From assembly GCA_021229015.1 (NCBI GenBank), contig CM037788.1, forward strand, positions 45,466,714 to 45,530,713: a stretch of DNA of 64,000 nucleotides, given 5' to 3'. The position numbers and the translations under genes were made by a program. Source of the DNA: Solen grandis (Eukaryota > Mollusca > Bivalvia > Adapedonta > Solenidae). Shown in pieces: positions 1 to 11,470 of this stretch. Below the pieces are notes generated by a model, which saw only the letters and a list, made by a program, of their open reading frames with translations, was not told the DNA's origin and did no database searches. Position 1 is the first letter of the stretch. Each line of letters starts with the position of its first letter.

Positions 1-1123
1 GGCCATTATGATATAAAATGTCAACAACAAATATTGGACATCAAAAGTAGCACTTTCTGATTCAATGTTCAAAAATGCATCATTTTGGATAGGTCTAATT
101 TCATCTCGGTGTGTGTGGATCCCGTGGAACTGGAGAAAAAGAGTGAGGATTATAAAAATCGTTTTGTTTTATTGTATTTTGATTTCATAACACCTCAGAG
201 GCAAAAAACATTTACTTTTCTTCTTTGTGTGCGAGAGTGGTTAGAGTTAAATAATTAATTTTCGGTTGAGAGTCGCGTATTAGGATATAAATAATTTAAA
301 TACGATTAGCTTCAGATCTGAACACTGACTGATTTAGCTTGAAATGTGTACATCGCTTGCTAATTGCACTCATAAACGAAACTTTATATTCTACTTCTGT
401 AACGTATGCATCGATATGACTTTGCTCAAGAGCATAAATGGAGTTCGTTTACTAGTTTTCATAATTTTAGAGACTTCGTCAACAGGAAATCTTTAGGGAC
501 TCGTAACATTATTTGAATAATATATGTATTACCTTTAGGCATTTACAGTGTAAGAACAGTGAACGTGATTTTGGATCGAAAGGTTTGAGTCTAGTGGAAT
601 TGTGAAATAAATGAAAATCAAATGTCTCATTCAGCACCAGCTGTGCATTTAAGCACATAAACTTACGCTGTCAGTTTCTTATTAGGAGTGATATTATGTC
701 AGTCCTTCGTGTATTTCAACATATGAAAACTCACACAAATACCTGTCGAATGCTTGGACACGATTCAGCCTTTGATGTAAGTTCGCTCTCGGAACATAAT
801 GGTTAACTGTCAGGAATCATAATGCTATTTATGAGTTTATATCAGTATTAGGTTCGGTCAGAAGTAAACTAATTTTGTTATGTAGTGCTTGAAAATCAAC
901 ATAAAATGGTTATTCTCCCATTTAAAAGAAAGCTTCAGATCCTAGAAGAATGTGCATACGGCCATGTAAATATTCTAATTTCCCCACGGGTTCCAAACGC
1001 TAGGAAATTATGCCAATTTACGCCCCTGGTCATGCAATTAAAGTTTTAAATCTCGAAATCTAAAGTGTCGACACTCATTTATATATATAAACTTAATTTC
1101 AATTTGTCTGTGTAGATATGCAA

Positions 1124-1155
<32 letters not shown>

Positions 1156-2018
1156 ATTAAGGAACATGATACTGCCTATATCAAACTGTTTTCTAATCAG
1201 TAAACTGATTTTATTCACATAAAACATCCAAATACTGACGTAAAAAATATAAGTTAGTTCAATTGCATATACCAATCGAAAATCTGGGACTCTCTGAGAC
1301 CTACGGGAATAAAATATAATTAACATTAAAATAAACAGATGAACTAAGGGTAAAAACATATGTTTAATTTTAGTGCAGAAATAAGTATATTGCAAAACAT
1401 GTTCACGTCTAAACATGATAAAGCTGATGAATACGTACAGGTCTAAGAGTGGTGCAAGTAAGAATTTAATCTACTTGTTTTCCAGTAAATATATTGAGGA
1501 TGTTTCGTTTGTTTTCAGTAGATATGGATTATATCTCATCGAGTAGTGATATAATTTCATATATAAATTTGTTTCACTTTGAGGTGAGATATAACCCATA
1601 TTTATTCAGAACAAACACATTGTTTTTTTGTTGTTTTTTTTATGCCAACTGCTGCGACATTTCCATTATAAGTAAAAAAGAGTAGTCCTGGCAGATCTAT
1701 ATCATCTCACTATTTTTATCTCACTGATAGAAGACAGTATTTAACCAGTTAGCATAAAAAATAATTTCCACTTTAAATGTTGAACCTTTTCCTATAATCG
1801 GGATAAGGACTATAAACTGCTAAATACTATTGTGGTATAAGGGCCCTGACCTGACACAAGACGATAGTTGATGACAATAGCATAATTCGGTACCCAAGGT
1901 ACCTGACAAGGTCGACCCGGGGGTAGTCTGTAGAGGTCTCAAACACGATCTTCAGCTGGACAACTGTTATACCACCCGTAGCTATGTGCAACTAATTAGC
2001 AGAACTCATAAGATATAA
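1..2018. other. Unassigned AT-rich sequence
   Basis: I see no credible exon, RNA gene or recognisable transposon here. Open frames are short and their translations are low-complexity. The only clear structure is an (AAAT)n microsatellite near 1,122-1,155. Confidence 0.5.
1122..1155. repeat. (AAAT)n microsatellite
   Basis: About eight tandem tetranucleotide units. Seen directly. Confidence 0.9.
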
Positions 2019-2256
2019 GGCCTCCGTGGCCGAGAGGGTAAAGTCGTTGACTTTAGCACTCACTCAGCCCCTCACCGCGTGGGTTCGAATCCCGGCAGGG
2101 CCATTCGGATTTTCATGTAAGGAAGCCGTCCAGCTGGCTTGCGGTAGGTCGGTGGTTCTACCCGGATGCCTCCGTGCATTCGGGGTCTTCCTCCACCAGA
2201 AATTAGCTGGACGTCGCTATATGACTGAAATACTGTCGAAGCGACGGTAAACTCAA
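2019..2256 (+). mobile_element. Full-length tRNA-derived SINE
   Basis: The head reads like a tRNA(Leu)-type gene, with an A-box-like GTGGCCGAGAGGGT near 2,026 and a B box GGTTCGAATCC at 2,082-2,092. It is followed by a conserved body (GTCCAGCTGGCTTGCGG, then GTCTTCCTCCACCAG) and a tail ending near GAAGCGACGGTAAAC. The same tail recurs on both strands elsewhere in the window (2.9, 14.7, 33.4, 40.7 and 63.4 kb). This is the structure of a polymerase III-transcribed SINE mobilised by a LINE. It is not a functional tRNA gene: the anticodon arm is disrupted and the acceptor stem does not pair with sequence after the T arm. Confidence 0.85.
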
Positions 2257-2809
2257 ATAGTCAAGTCATAAGATACAAAAAATGAACAGGCGCAGATGTA
2301 CTTAACTAGTTTACAACCCATAGCTGCAACAGACGGTGTTAAGTCAGAACAACATTGTATTGACGGAATTTGCTATATACACCATACTGGCAACAGTGAT
2401 AAAATCGGACTTTATGACCGAAAATACTGAATAAACATTACCTTAACATGTATTGGTAGCCTGATAAAAAATGCTTTATTCCCAATATCAAAGCAGCGTA
2501 TCAAATTAACTTTTTTTAAAGTAAATTGTTAATTATAGAGTCTATTTCTTCAGACAATAGAAGGCCGAGAAGTATCTCAATAGATTCCCTCCGACTTAGA
2601 AGATGCCCTTATTTTGTTGCAAACACTTGATTTTGTCTATAGACCGATCTGTTTTGTAGACGGTAAAATAGAAAATAGAAAGGTGTTCTATTGAAATAAA
2701 TATACTAAATAAATTTGAATTCTCAGAGGTTCTAATTAGTCACAAATTAGGGTGAATTCTAAATGATATGGCGGTTCTCGGACATTATCATGGATTATAC
2801 GGGCATACG

Positions 2810-2942
2810 AAAGCAGGAGTCCTGCTGGGCTTGCGGTAGGCCCGTGTTTCTATCCGCTTGGCTTTTTTCGCTATCGGTCTTCTCTCACCTGTAGTTAAAT
2901 GAAGCTTGACGTCGCATTGTCTCAGCGACAGTAAACGTCAGC
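2810..2942 (+). mobile_element. 5'-truncated SINE fragment
   Basis: Contains the body motif CTTGCGGTAGG and a tail ending TCAGCGACAGTAAAC, matching the body and tail of the SINE at 2,019-2,256. It lacks the tRNA-like head, so it is an old, truncated copy. Confidence 0.7.
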
Positions 2943-4175
2943 ATTACAACAACAGCTAGTATCTTAATCCCGATACTCCAATTACAATTTCCGGTGTCTA
3001 CTGAAACTTTAAACGGAATTAGCCCCTAAGATTTGTAATTTCATGAAATATCGGTCTACTTGAAAACAAATAAAAGTAATATATCAACCATTTATTGCCA
3101 GTATAGTGTGGAATCTTTGTCTAATGTCAACAATCATGTTAATAACATCAATGAACCGCTGGCATTCGGCTTTAATTTTCTACAATTGAATACTTCGTAA
3201 TTCAATATGTTTCATGTAAATGAATATTTCATATTTTAAGTAGTAATTATATCGACTTTCGAGCTTTATATTGTTCTAAACCTTAATTCGCCTACAAATT
3301 AAGGCATAAGGCACACTCAAGAGTGTTTTTTTTTTTCACGAAAACTTTAACATTTAATTGAACAGGGGGTCAGTATGAGAGATGCCATGTGTAACAGTAT
3401 ATCTGACGCCTATGGTCATTCCATTGTATAAGTTTATAGCTAAGTTTTTGTTTGTTTTTGTTTTTTATCGTATATTCTTCTTTTTGCAGTAATCATTTTA
3501 GCAAACATAAACAATGAGTTTTATATATACAATAAATCTTATACTTACACTGATCAGACAAATATATATGCCTCAATCCTCAATCTCTCTCTCTATCTCT
3601 CTCTCTCTCTCTTAGAACTGCTATTTTTATTATCTCTAAATAGACGACAGCATGTTCGTCATATGAATTCCCCATGTACCTGTTTATAGACTTCGGTAAT
3701 TCATAGTCTAGTTTATTTATTTGACCCATGGTACGAAAAAGAAAAAGAAGTGCTAATGTTAAGAGCAATACATGAAATTGATACCCTTTGGGCATTACCT
3801 ACCTCTTCAGGGATTGTCGTGTTATCAAAATTTAATGCTTATTATGCAACACTCGGGTCCACTTAAACTACAAAATATATCGTTTCATTTAGGGGGAGAC
3901 ACATACTGCAAGTATTGAAAGTAATTACTGATGTGTTTCAAGCATCGGCTATCAAGGGACTATGTCTTATCCAATGGAAACTTCGCACACTTTCATGTAC
4001 TTATTTCATCTTGAGCTAGGTGGGTCACAAATTCTAACTTAGATTGAATTAGAATTCAACATGCGCTGTTGGAAAACTACACACTAGTATAGATCACAAC
4101 TCTTTAAAATAATACATTTAAGTAGCAATCAATTTACAACAAGGGTGGGTATTTTGTTTTCCCTCCCGCAAAATG
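2943..4175. other. Unassigned, with a (CT)n tract
   Basis: No exon or transposon recognised. An interrupted (CT)n microsatellite occupies about 3,583-3,613 and encodes an Arg-Glu-rich artefact on the minus strand. Confidence 0.45.
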
Positions 4176-5102
4176 ATTTGCTTCAAAGAGACCATTGTTG
4201 AATTCCACCAGCTACCTGATTCCGTTTCACTACATAACATCATGCCGTGGGGAAATAAGGAAACAAACCGTCGTAATACAGCAGTTATTGATTAAATCAT
4301 AGACCAATGAAAACTAGAGTTATACATGCAACAATCTCCGGAGTGGAGGCTTTAAAGTCATGTAAACAATAAAAAATATACTGCTTCCGGCACCTGTATA
4401 AAACAGCCTTTATGACTGGTTTTGAAAACGTAATTTGGCACACCCAAAACGACCAAATTCAGCCGTAATATCCTACGGCCTATAGATGATCTATCGATCG
4501 GCTGTGGGTATTAGACGATGTTAAGAGACAGGATCTGTAATTATGTGCCTATTCCAATGGCTTCAAGGTAAAATGTTGTTGCTTTTTTATTTTTATTATA
4601 TCCTATAGCAATTATTGGGTTATAATCAAGTTAATGTCCAATTAATTGAAAAATTTCATTACCGATTTATTTCGAGCAATATGACACTTCTCTTGAATGA
4701 CCTGAATGACCTTTTCAGAAGTCAGGATGAAGAAAGCATACTTATGCAAAAGGGAAACAACTCCAAAACAATCAAGAGCTGTCCATAAGACAGCACGCTC
4801 GACTTTTCGAATGCTTTTCAAAAATATATATTACAATTAAAGGCAAAATGAGAATCTCTGTATTATTAAAATATACACAAGAGCAATATACATGTGTTCC
4901 AAGTTTTAAAGCAATACTCAAACGGTTAAGTGAAAAAGTAAGGTGATGTGAAAACCTTAACAAAGATTCTAAATAAAAAGGTGGCATAACTACATGTATT
5001 TTTAAAATTAATGACAGAGCACAGGTATGCAGTTTCAGTGCGAATTATGAGGGACATCCATGAAAAGAAATTGGAGATAAAAGCAATGTTAAATAAAAGT
5101 TT
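4176..5102 (+). repeat. Inverted repeat 1, left copy
   Basis: This stretch returns in reverse complement at 11,408-12,484. I traced it through several anchors, for example ATTTGCTTCAAAGAGACC at the outer edge, CGATCGATAGATCATCTATA-type sequence in the middle and GCAATGTTAAATAAAAGTTT at the inner edge. The left copy is about 150 bp shorter because it has lost one unit of an internal tandem repeat that the right copy retains. The two copies are separated by about 6.3 kb. Confidence 0.85.
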
Positions 5103-5107
5103 ACCGA

Positions 5108-6571
5108 AATGAATGTACCGAAAATGCCTTATTATTATAATTATTTTCTGTTGTCATTATTCATTATTAGTCATGAATGATATAATCATTATCGTTTGTT
5201 GCATTATACCGACAATATTAACAAACAAGAGGGCCAAGATGGCCCTAGATCGCTCACCTAAGAAAAGTATCATTCATTGCCTGTACAAAACAGATTGCTT
5301 CAGAATTAAGATGATGAGTAACACAGAGTCAACAGCCCCTAACTCCAAAATTTTGAGGATGATTGGACCAAAAATGTTGCCCTCAGAGTATAAACAAGAT
5401 TTTTCTAAGATTTGACCTACTGACCTACATTTCTATCCAGCCCCAACCATTTTCAAACTGGTTCGAGATATCATCATGACAAACAATCTGACCAAGTTTG
5501 ATGAAGATTGCATCAAAACTGTGGCCTCTAGTGTGTAAACAAGATTTTTCTAAGATTTGACCTACTGACCTACTTTTTGATCCAACCTGACCCATTTTCG
5601 AAAGGGTTCAAGATATCATCAAGACAAACATTCTGACCAAGTTTGAGGAAGATTGGATCAAAATTGTGGCCTCTAGTGTGTAAACAAGATTTTTCTAAGA
5701 TTTGACCTACTGACCTATTTTTGATCCAACCTGACCTTTTTTCGAAAGGGTTCAAGATATCATCAAGACAAACATTCTGACCAAGTTTGAGGAAGATTGG
5801 ATCAAAATTGTGGCCTCTAGTGTGTAAACAAGATTTTTCTAAGATTTGACCTACTGACCTACTTTTTGATCCAACCTGACCCATTTTCGAAAGGGTTCAA
5901 GATATCATCAAGACAAACATTCTGACCAAGTTTGAGGAAGATTGGATCAAAATTGTGGCCTCTAGTGTGTAAACAAATTTTTCTTAGATTTGACCTCTGA
6001 CCTATTTTTATCCAACCTGACCCATTTTCGAAAGGGTTCAAGATATCATCAAGACAAACATTCTGACCAAGTTTGAGGAAGATTGGATCAAAAGTGTGGC
6101 CTCTAGTGTGTAAACAAGATTTTTCTTAGATTTGACCTACTGACCTACTTTTTAATCCAACCTGACCCATTTTCGAAAGGGTTCAAGATATCATCAAGAC
6201 AAACATTCTGACCAAGTTTGAGGAAGATTGGATCAAAAGTGTGGCCTCTAGTGTGTAAACATCAAAATTGTTGACGGACGACAAGATTTTTCTAAGATTT
6301 GACCTACTGACCTACTTTTTGATCCAACCTGACCCATTTTCGAAAGGATTCAAGATATCATCAAGACAAACATTCTGACCAAGTTTGAGGAAGATTGGAT
6401 CAAAACTGTGGCCTTTAGTGTGTAAACATCAAAATTGCTGACGGACGACGGACGACGGCCGACGGACAATCAAGTATCCCAAAAGCTCACCCTGAGCTAT
6501 GCTCAGGTGAGCTAAAAAGCTAATTATATTTAATAACTTTTAAAGCTTAAAAGGCATTTTCGGTACATTCA
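5108..6571. mobile_element. TIR-bounded element carrying a minisatellite
   Basis: The ends are inverted copies of ATGAATGTACCGAAAATGCC (left about 5,108-5,128, right about 6,551-6,571). Inside lies a block that starts GAGGGCCAAGATGGCCCT and ends with CAGGTGAGCTAAAAAG, enclosing about seven ~145 bp tandem units. No transposase is encoded, so it would be non-autonomous. I cannot identify a clear target-site duplication, and the inner block may be a second element nested in the first. Confidence 0.6.
5394..6430 (+). repeat. ~145 bp tandem array (about 7 units)
   Basis: Units begin near AAGATTTTTCTAAGATTTGA at about 5,394, 5,541, 5,686, 5,830, 5,975, 6,116 and 6,282. Spacing is 141-147 bp except for a longer sixth unit (166 bp) containing an extra TTGACGGACGACA. 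Units differ at only a few positions. The minus-strand open frames through it are periodic by-products of the repeat. Confidence 0.92.
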
Positions 6572-6872
6572 TCAAATAATTGCTACAGGCATCAAACGGC
6601 AAAAGAAAAAAAAACGTTCATATTTTTTTTCTATATGATTGAAAATTGAGTAATTAAAATACAGTCTTAATTATGCAATCAAACAGCTAATGTAGACTAA
6701 CACATAAGCAAACTGCATAAAATGAGCAAAAGCTCCAGGTATATAAATTGCTGTTGCTTAATTTTATATTATATATCCACAAGTGATTGGAGTCTAAAAT
6801 TGCCTTGTGATTGAATGTATATATGATTTGCGGAAAGTTTTTTTTGTTTCTCGAAATTGTGTGTTTAACATC

Positions 6873-7012
6873 ATGGCTGTGATTGTAGGACATTCACAGG
6901 TCAAATACTTAGACAATTTTGCTAAGTGTCTAGTGTTTTCATACTCAGGATTTACTGTGCGTGATTTCTTGAGGATGGATTGGAGTTTTACGATATTGTA
7001 CCATCTAAATCG
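6873..7012 (+). CDS. Possible exon with SGNH-hydrolase-like motif (partial)
   Basis: A 47-residue open stretch begins at an ATG at 6,873 (context ACATCATGG) with residues MAVIVGHSQVKYLDNF, contains YSGFTVRDFLRM, and runs into a strong donor-like CG|GTAAGTG at 7,012/7,013. The GHS near the start resembles the nucleophile block (GDS/GHS) of SGNH hydrolases. Some Ngaro-type retrotransposons are known to carry a hydrolase-like ORF of this family, so this may be a retroelement exon rather than a host gene. I found no downstream exon carrying the catalytic Asp/His block. The motif is short, so both the family call and the coding status are inferences. Confidence 0.35.
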
Positions 7013-9219
7013 GTAAGTGACTTTTTCAATATTACCTTTTATGTTTTAATACCACTAAAGAATTTCATTCGTGTACTTTTTTTAGCAATGTGATCGAAAA
7101 ATTGATTTTATTGTATGCTTCATAGACTACATTTGCGGGCACATGTTATCTTTGTTTCTTTGTTTTACACAATGTTATGTTGACACATAACAGCACATGC
7201 TGCCCGTGTCACACAATGCATTAATCAGTACAAGTAGCAACCAATAAAAAAGTGGGTTGGTATAAGTGTGGCAATTGTCATGGCCTTTCACCACCCTCAG
7301 GCAATAAACACATAAACCCTTAGTGAGATATTTTTTTTGGCGTAGCTGTCTAACACACCTTTGACATACTTAGGGTTGATGATGTAAATGCGACGAATGA
7401 GTATTTTAACGAATTTCATTGGTAGATATTCCTACACTAACGGAAAAAAGGTTACACACTATCGTTTGCTGTGATGACAACTAGCTAAAAAATCGAAATC
7501 GTATTCAAGAAATTTAATTAAAGTATTCAGACTGAATTGTAGTTTCTTTGATTTGGTATGCGTTTATTTAATACGATCGTGTTAATATTGTATCCGCATT
7601 TTATTATATCATATGCTTTGTAAATGGATATATACAATAATATCATTATACAGTCTATTAATTTAAATTTAGCACGGCGCTAAAACATATTGGTTGTTCA
7701 AGGACTCGTTGGTCCTGTACCAAGTTAACGTGACTGGATGCGGTAACATACCACTTCCTTATGGTATGATATCTCAGTGGGGCAGCGAAATGAGCGATCG
7801 GACAATAAGCAAATGTAACCAAGCTATACATATGATTATTTAGAACCAAACATGAGAGAGAGCAATTCATTGCTCAATCACGTAGGTCCTCCTATATCTT
7901 GCAATTTTGAAAACATTGTTGGAGATTGTTGACTGCTGTTTATTGACATTCGACGTAGGTTTCATACACAAGATATAATTTTGTCGCGACATGTTCACAT
8001 CTGGGAGGATGCCATGTAGAATGCCAACTAGGGTTTCGCGTGTCTCTGTGTTGTCTACTGTCATCTGGGACTCGAATTGAAATAATGAAAACATATTTGG
8101 TGGTTTGTATCTACGTTTTGATATCAGACACTATTATCTGTAAATCAAAGGTTCTTAATATGGCTGGGGACTTTGAATTGCCCTAATTTGCATATCCGTC
8201 AAAAAAGTCAATGATACAAACAAGAATATCCATCTTAGTGACAACATATTTCGTTACTGATGAACAAAAGAAACTAAAATAAGTTGAGATCTCCCTGAAA
8301 CGCAAACATACAATAATAGATGTACATGAATAATTATTTATGAATACCAAGCTGAAATGAATACATATTTTAAGATAATTATTAAATGATTAGCTAGTTC
8401 TTTAATCTGAGTGCCTAGAAGTTGCCAAGTTGTAACACGTGTGTGTCATTATCTGTATCATGTAAACGCAATATTTATATTTCCTGGTTACAATGATATA
8501 ATGGTGAAAATGACTTTTAAGCTTTAAAAGTTATTCCATTTAATTTCATTCTAAGGCCATACTATATATTTTTGTTAAGTACAAGATACCCTTCATAGTT
8601 ATACTACAGAGTGTATTTAAGTTTCATAAACCATTAAAAAAAAAAACAAATACGTCTGTATATAAAAATAAGTGGCATACCCGATAATCACATCAGAGTA
8701 TGTAAAAGTATCGAGACGTATCAAAAAGTATAAATGTGTGATATAAGAAAGTCAGCAACATACCTTGGAATGAAATAGCAACTCAACATTTTCTCAAGCG
8801 ACACTGAAAAAAGTTGCAGCGGACCTATGTATTGCTATCATCAGTCATATTACGTCGTTTAGGGCCTGAAGAAAGTCACTTATAGAAAAGGACTGAAGGA
8901 CTGGTTGTGATTTCTAAAGGTTCATTTGTGTATGAACTATACTAGAGCTGTTCAAGGTTGGTAGAGACAGCAAGAAAGATGCAGTTCAAGTATTGACTTT
9001 CAGAAACGAGGAAATGTCACTCCCTCAATGTTCAATGGAATTTCATAGAGAATTAACTAAATAGAGGTAAACTTGATCGATTAATTTGATCTGGTGTTGT
9101 TGCTCTTTGTTTACATATCTGCGGATAACTTTTTCTTAACAAGTCGACGAAATTTGCATGGAAATTGCTATTAATGCACAGCTGTATGTTAAAGTGACAC
9201 AAATTAATTGCATCATGTA
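7013..9219. other. Unassigned sequence with one odd open frame
   Basis: Mostly AT-rich with no recognised genes. On the minus strand at 7,867-8,094 there is a 75-codon frame of balanced composition (begins MFSLFQFESQMTVDN) that looks more protein-like than its surroundings. An acceptor-like TTTACAG lies upstream of it near 8,140. I do not recognise it and it has no neighbour supporting a function. Confidence 0.3.
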
Positions 9220-9659
9220 CGAGGGCTGTCCCAGAAGTTCGTGGACATTATCAAGAACTCAAACGATTTTAGCTTGTCTGTTTCGAAGAAAAAGTCGCGC
9301 TATTATGATCGCTGCGTCTTCGTCGTTGTCGTCATGCAAAAATCTTTAATGTAGTCCATTACTCAATACCAAACTTGGGATACTTTATAATCATGGTTAG
9401 GCGCAGTTGTAAGACAAGGGACATTATTCTGAAATCTATATTTTCAGAGTATGCTCCCTTTTTATCTTAGAAGTTTAGTCAAAATTGCTTATTAAGTAGA
9501 ATGTTTTGAAAACTATGAAAGTTATCAACACAAAATTTAGAATCATGACAAGACGCAGTTGTGAAACAACGGGCATTATTCTGAAAGCTATATTTTTGGA
9601 AGAAAAAAAAAGTCAAGTAGAATGATTTGAAAACTATGAAAGGTATCAACACAAAGCTT

Positions 9660-10090
9660 GGAATACTTGATAATCATGAAATGCGATCTCATAACGCTCC
9701 AGAAACTCTTCAGAACTTAACACATGCTTAGCCGTTTGATCACCGGACAGCAGTCTCGGCACCCACCTTGCACTAACTTTACTCATATGTAAATCCTCTG
9801 TCACTATCATGTGCACATATGCTTCGATATTCCTAGCTCGGACGATAAAATCCGTGCTGTGAATCGCTTGTCTTCGTTTATCAGATCTTTAACTTTTTTA
9901 CAACAGCCGACCTAACGCTTGCAAATCTACCACAACGTTCATCATCTTGTATTGGATGATGTCCTTCTTTAAATCGCTTGTGCCACTTAAACACTAAAGA
10001 CCGACTTCAGTTTGTCTGACCAGATTCCTTAATCATCTTAAAATACGTCTGTGTGGAAGTTAAATTGATCTAGCGACATGCATAATTGTA
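9660..10090 (-). pseudogene. Mariner transposase N-terminal remnant
   Basis: Reverse-strand translation, allowing at least two frameshifts, gives blocks HKRFKEGHHPIQDDERCGR, INEDKRFTARILSSELGIS and EDLHMSKVSARWVPRLLSG. These correspond to the paired helix-turn-helix DNA-binding region of mariner transposases; the last block matches the family's conserved linker (ED-L-M-KV-A-WVP-L). The DDD/E catalytic domain should follow at lower coordinates but too little space remains and no motif is visible. Frameshifts and in-frame stops make this copy dead. It would have bound the element's own TIRs and catalysed cut-and-paste transposition. Confidence 0.8.
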
Positions 10091-10439
10091 CCACTGCTCT
10101 TAGTTGACGTCATGTCTCATTTCCCGCTGTAGTCCCCCTATTGTTTCTGTTTCCCGTATCTCCACTCACAAAAATGTTACAAAACAACAACTTACAGAAT
10201 ATGACGTCATAAGATCCCGCTAACGGCAGACGATATTGGGCGTTTATATAATTATAAAAGATGCTAAATAATTTCGTACCTTAATAGAGACCTAGCTTGT
10301 TTTATAAGACAAAAATTTCCCGTGAGTCGGTATCTATGAGTAGTTCCTCGTTTTCTTTGGAAACGTTTCTTGACGACATATGACGCAGTATCAATATTAT
10401 TTTGATAGATTTTGATTTTAATATGTTAAACCTATATTT

Positions 10440-10562
10440 TTATATGAAAAAAAAAAACACAAGAAAGCAACAACAAAAAAACAACACACACACAAAAAAC
10501 AAAAACAAAATAAATAAATAAAAAGAAAAACGACCAAAAAAAAAAGAAAAAAAAAAAAAGAA
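10440..10562. repeat. A-rich low-complexity tract
   Basis: Runs of A interrupted by C and G (AACACACACA, AATAAATAAA), inside the mariner element near its right TIR. Probably expanded by slippage. Confidence 0.85.
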
Positions 10563-11099
10563 AACAGGCAAATCCACCAAAAAATGAAAGAATTACGGTA
10601 AAAAGGTCAAGAACTTCTGGGACAATCCTCGTATATAGAGGTGATATATCTTACCTGCATCGTTAGATCAGGTGTCATTGCACTTTGCTTTTTTTTTCCT
10701 AAGCAAAAGATTGCACGGATGAACCCTCCTTTAATTTTGAAGGAAATTTCTTTATACTTGCATGGAGGATTGATATTGATGAGAAGCTCTGCATAATTGC
10801 ATAAGTTATTGCCCTTTGTTAATTTTCTTAATTCATCCTTGGACAAATGACTGGATTTAATGTTCTGTTGATCAAAAAGCTGAGATATTTTGGAAAATGC
10901 ATATTATTTTCTGGTGTTACAGTCCTATTTTAATTTTTGAAGAAAATGCCTTTGCAGATAAATTTTCGTCAAACAGGATTGATAGCATTGCGAGCTGTAA
11001 ATAATGAAGGGATGATTTGATTTGCTCGACTATTAGAAAAAGGAATAGGATGAGCTATTGAAGTCACCCGGCGTCGGTATCATCGTCCGTGTCCAGAGA

Positions 11100-11470
11100 A
11101 ATGTTAAGGTTTGTTTAGCATTGCAATTTTCTCCTCTACTTTTCAATGGATGTCCCGCAAACTTTACACATGTGTAACACATCATCAAACTAACCAGTAG
11201 AAACAGTAACTTTTCCAAATATTTTGCATATTCATGGCCCTTTTTGGACTTAGAAAAAATGTTAAAATTCATTACTGAATGGATGTCCCTCAAACTTCAT
11301 ACATGATTGTATTTATCATCATCAGACCAACCGGTGGAAACAGGGACAGTAAATCTTCCATATATGTTTGCATATTTATGGGCCTTTCTCGACTTAGATA
11401 AAATGTTAAAACTTTTATTTAACATTGCTTTTATCTACAATTTCTTTTCATGATGTCCCTCATAATTCGC
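11100..11470. repeat. Tandem repeat, ~135 bp units
   Basis: The phrase ATGGATGTCCC(G/T)CAAACTT recurs at about 11,143 and 11,280, a related GATGTCCCTCATAATTC at about 11,453, and a GGCC..TTTT(T)GACTTAGA-like phrase sits between them. The last unit overlaps the start of inverted repeat 1, right copy. Confidence 0.7.

Larger units (their letters stand above)
9220..10631 (-). mobile_element. Degenerate mariner-type transposon with TA duplication
   Basis: Terminal inverted repeats read CGAGGGCTGTCCCAGAAGTT at the left end and, on the other strand, CGAGGATTGTCCCAGAAGTT at the right end. Both are flanked by TA (9,218-9,219 and 10,632-10,633), the target duplication expected of Tc1/mariner elements. 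The 1,412 bp length is in the normal range. The interior carries a broken transposase on the minus strand. The catalytic half is not recognisable: its place (about 9,360-9,660) is taken by a two-unit tandem repeat. Confidence 0.85.

Noticed and set aside
2019..2100. Functional tRNA gene
   Set aside because: A and B boxes are present, but the anticodon arm is disrupted, the acceptor stem is unpaired, and the sequence continues into a SINE body.
5570..6041. Long minus-strand open frames with repeated LGQNVCLDDILNPFE
   Set aside because: They are periodic translations of the ~145 bp tandem repeat, whose unit length happens to be near a multiple of three in places. No start context, no splice sites, and stops appear when unit length changes.
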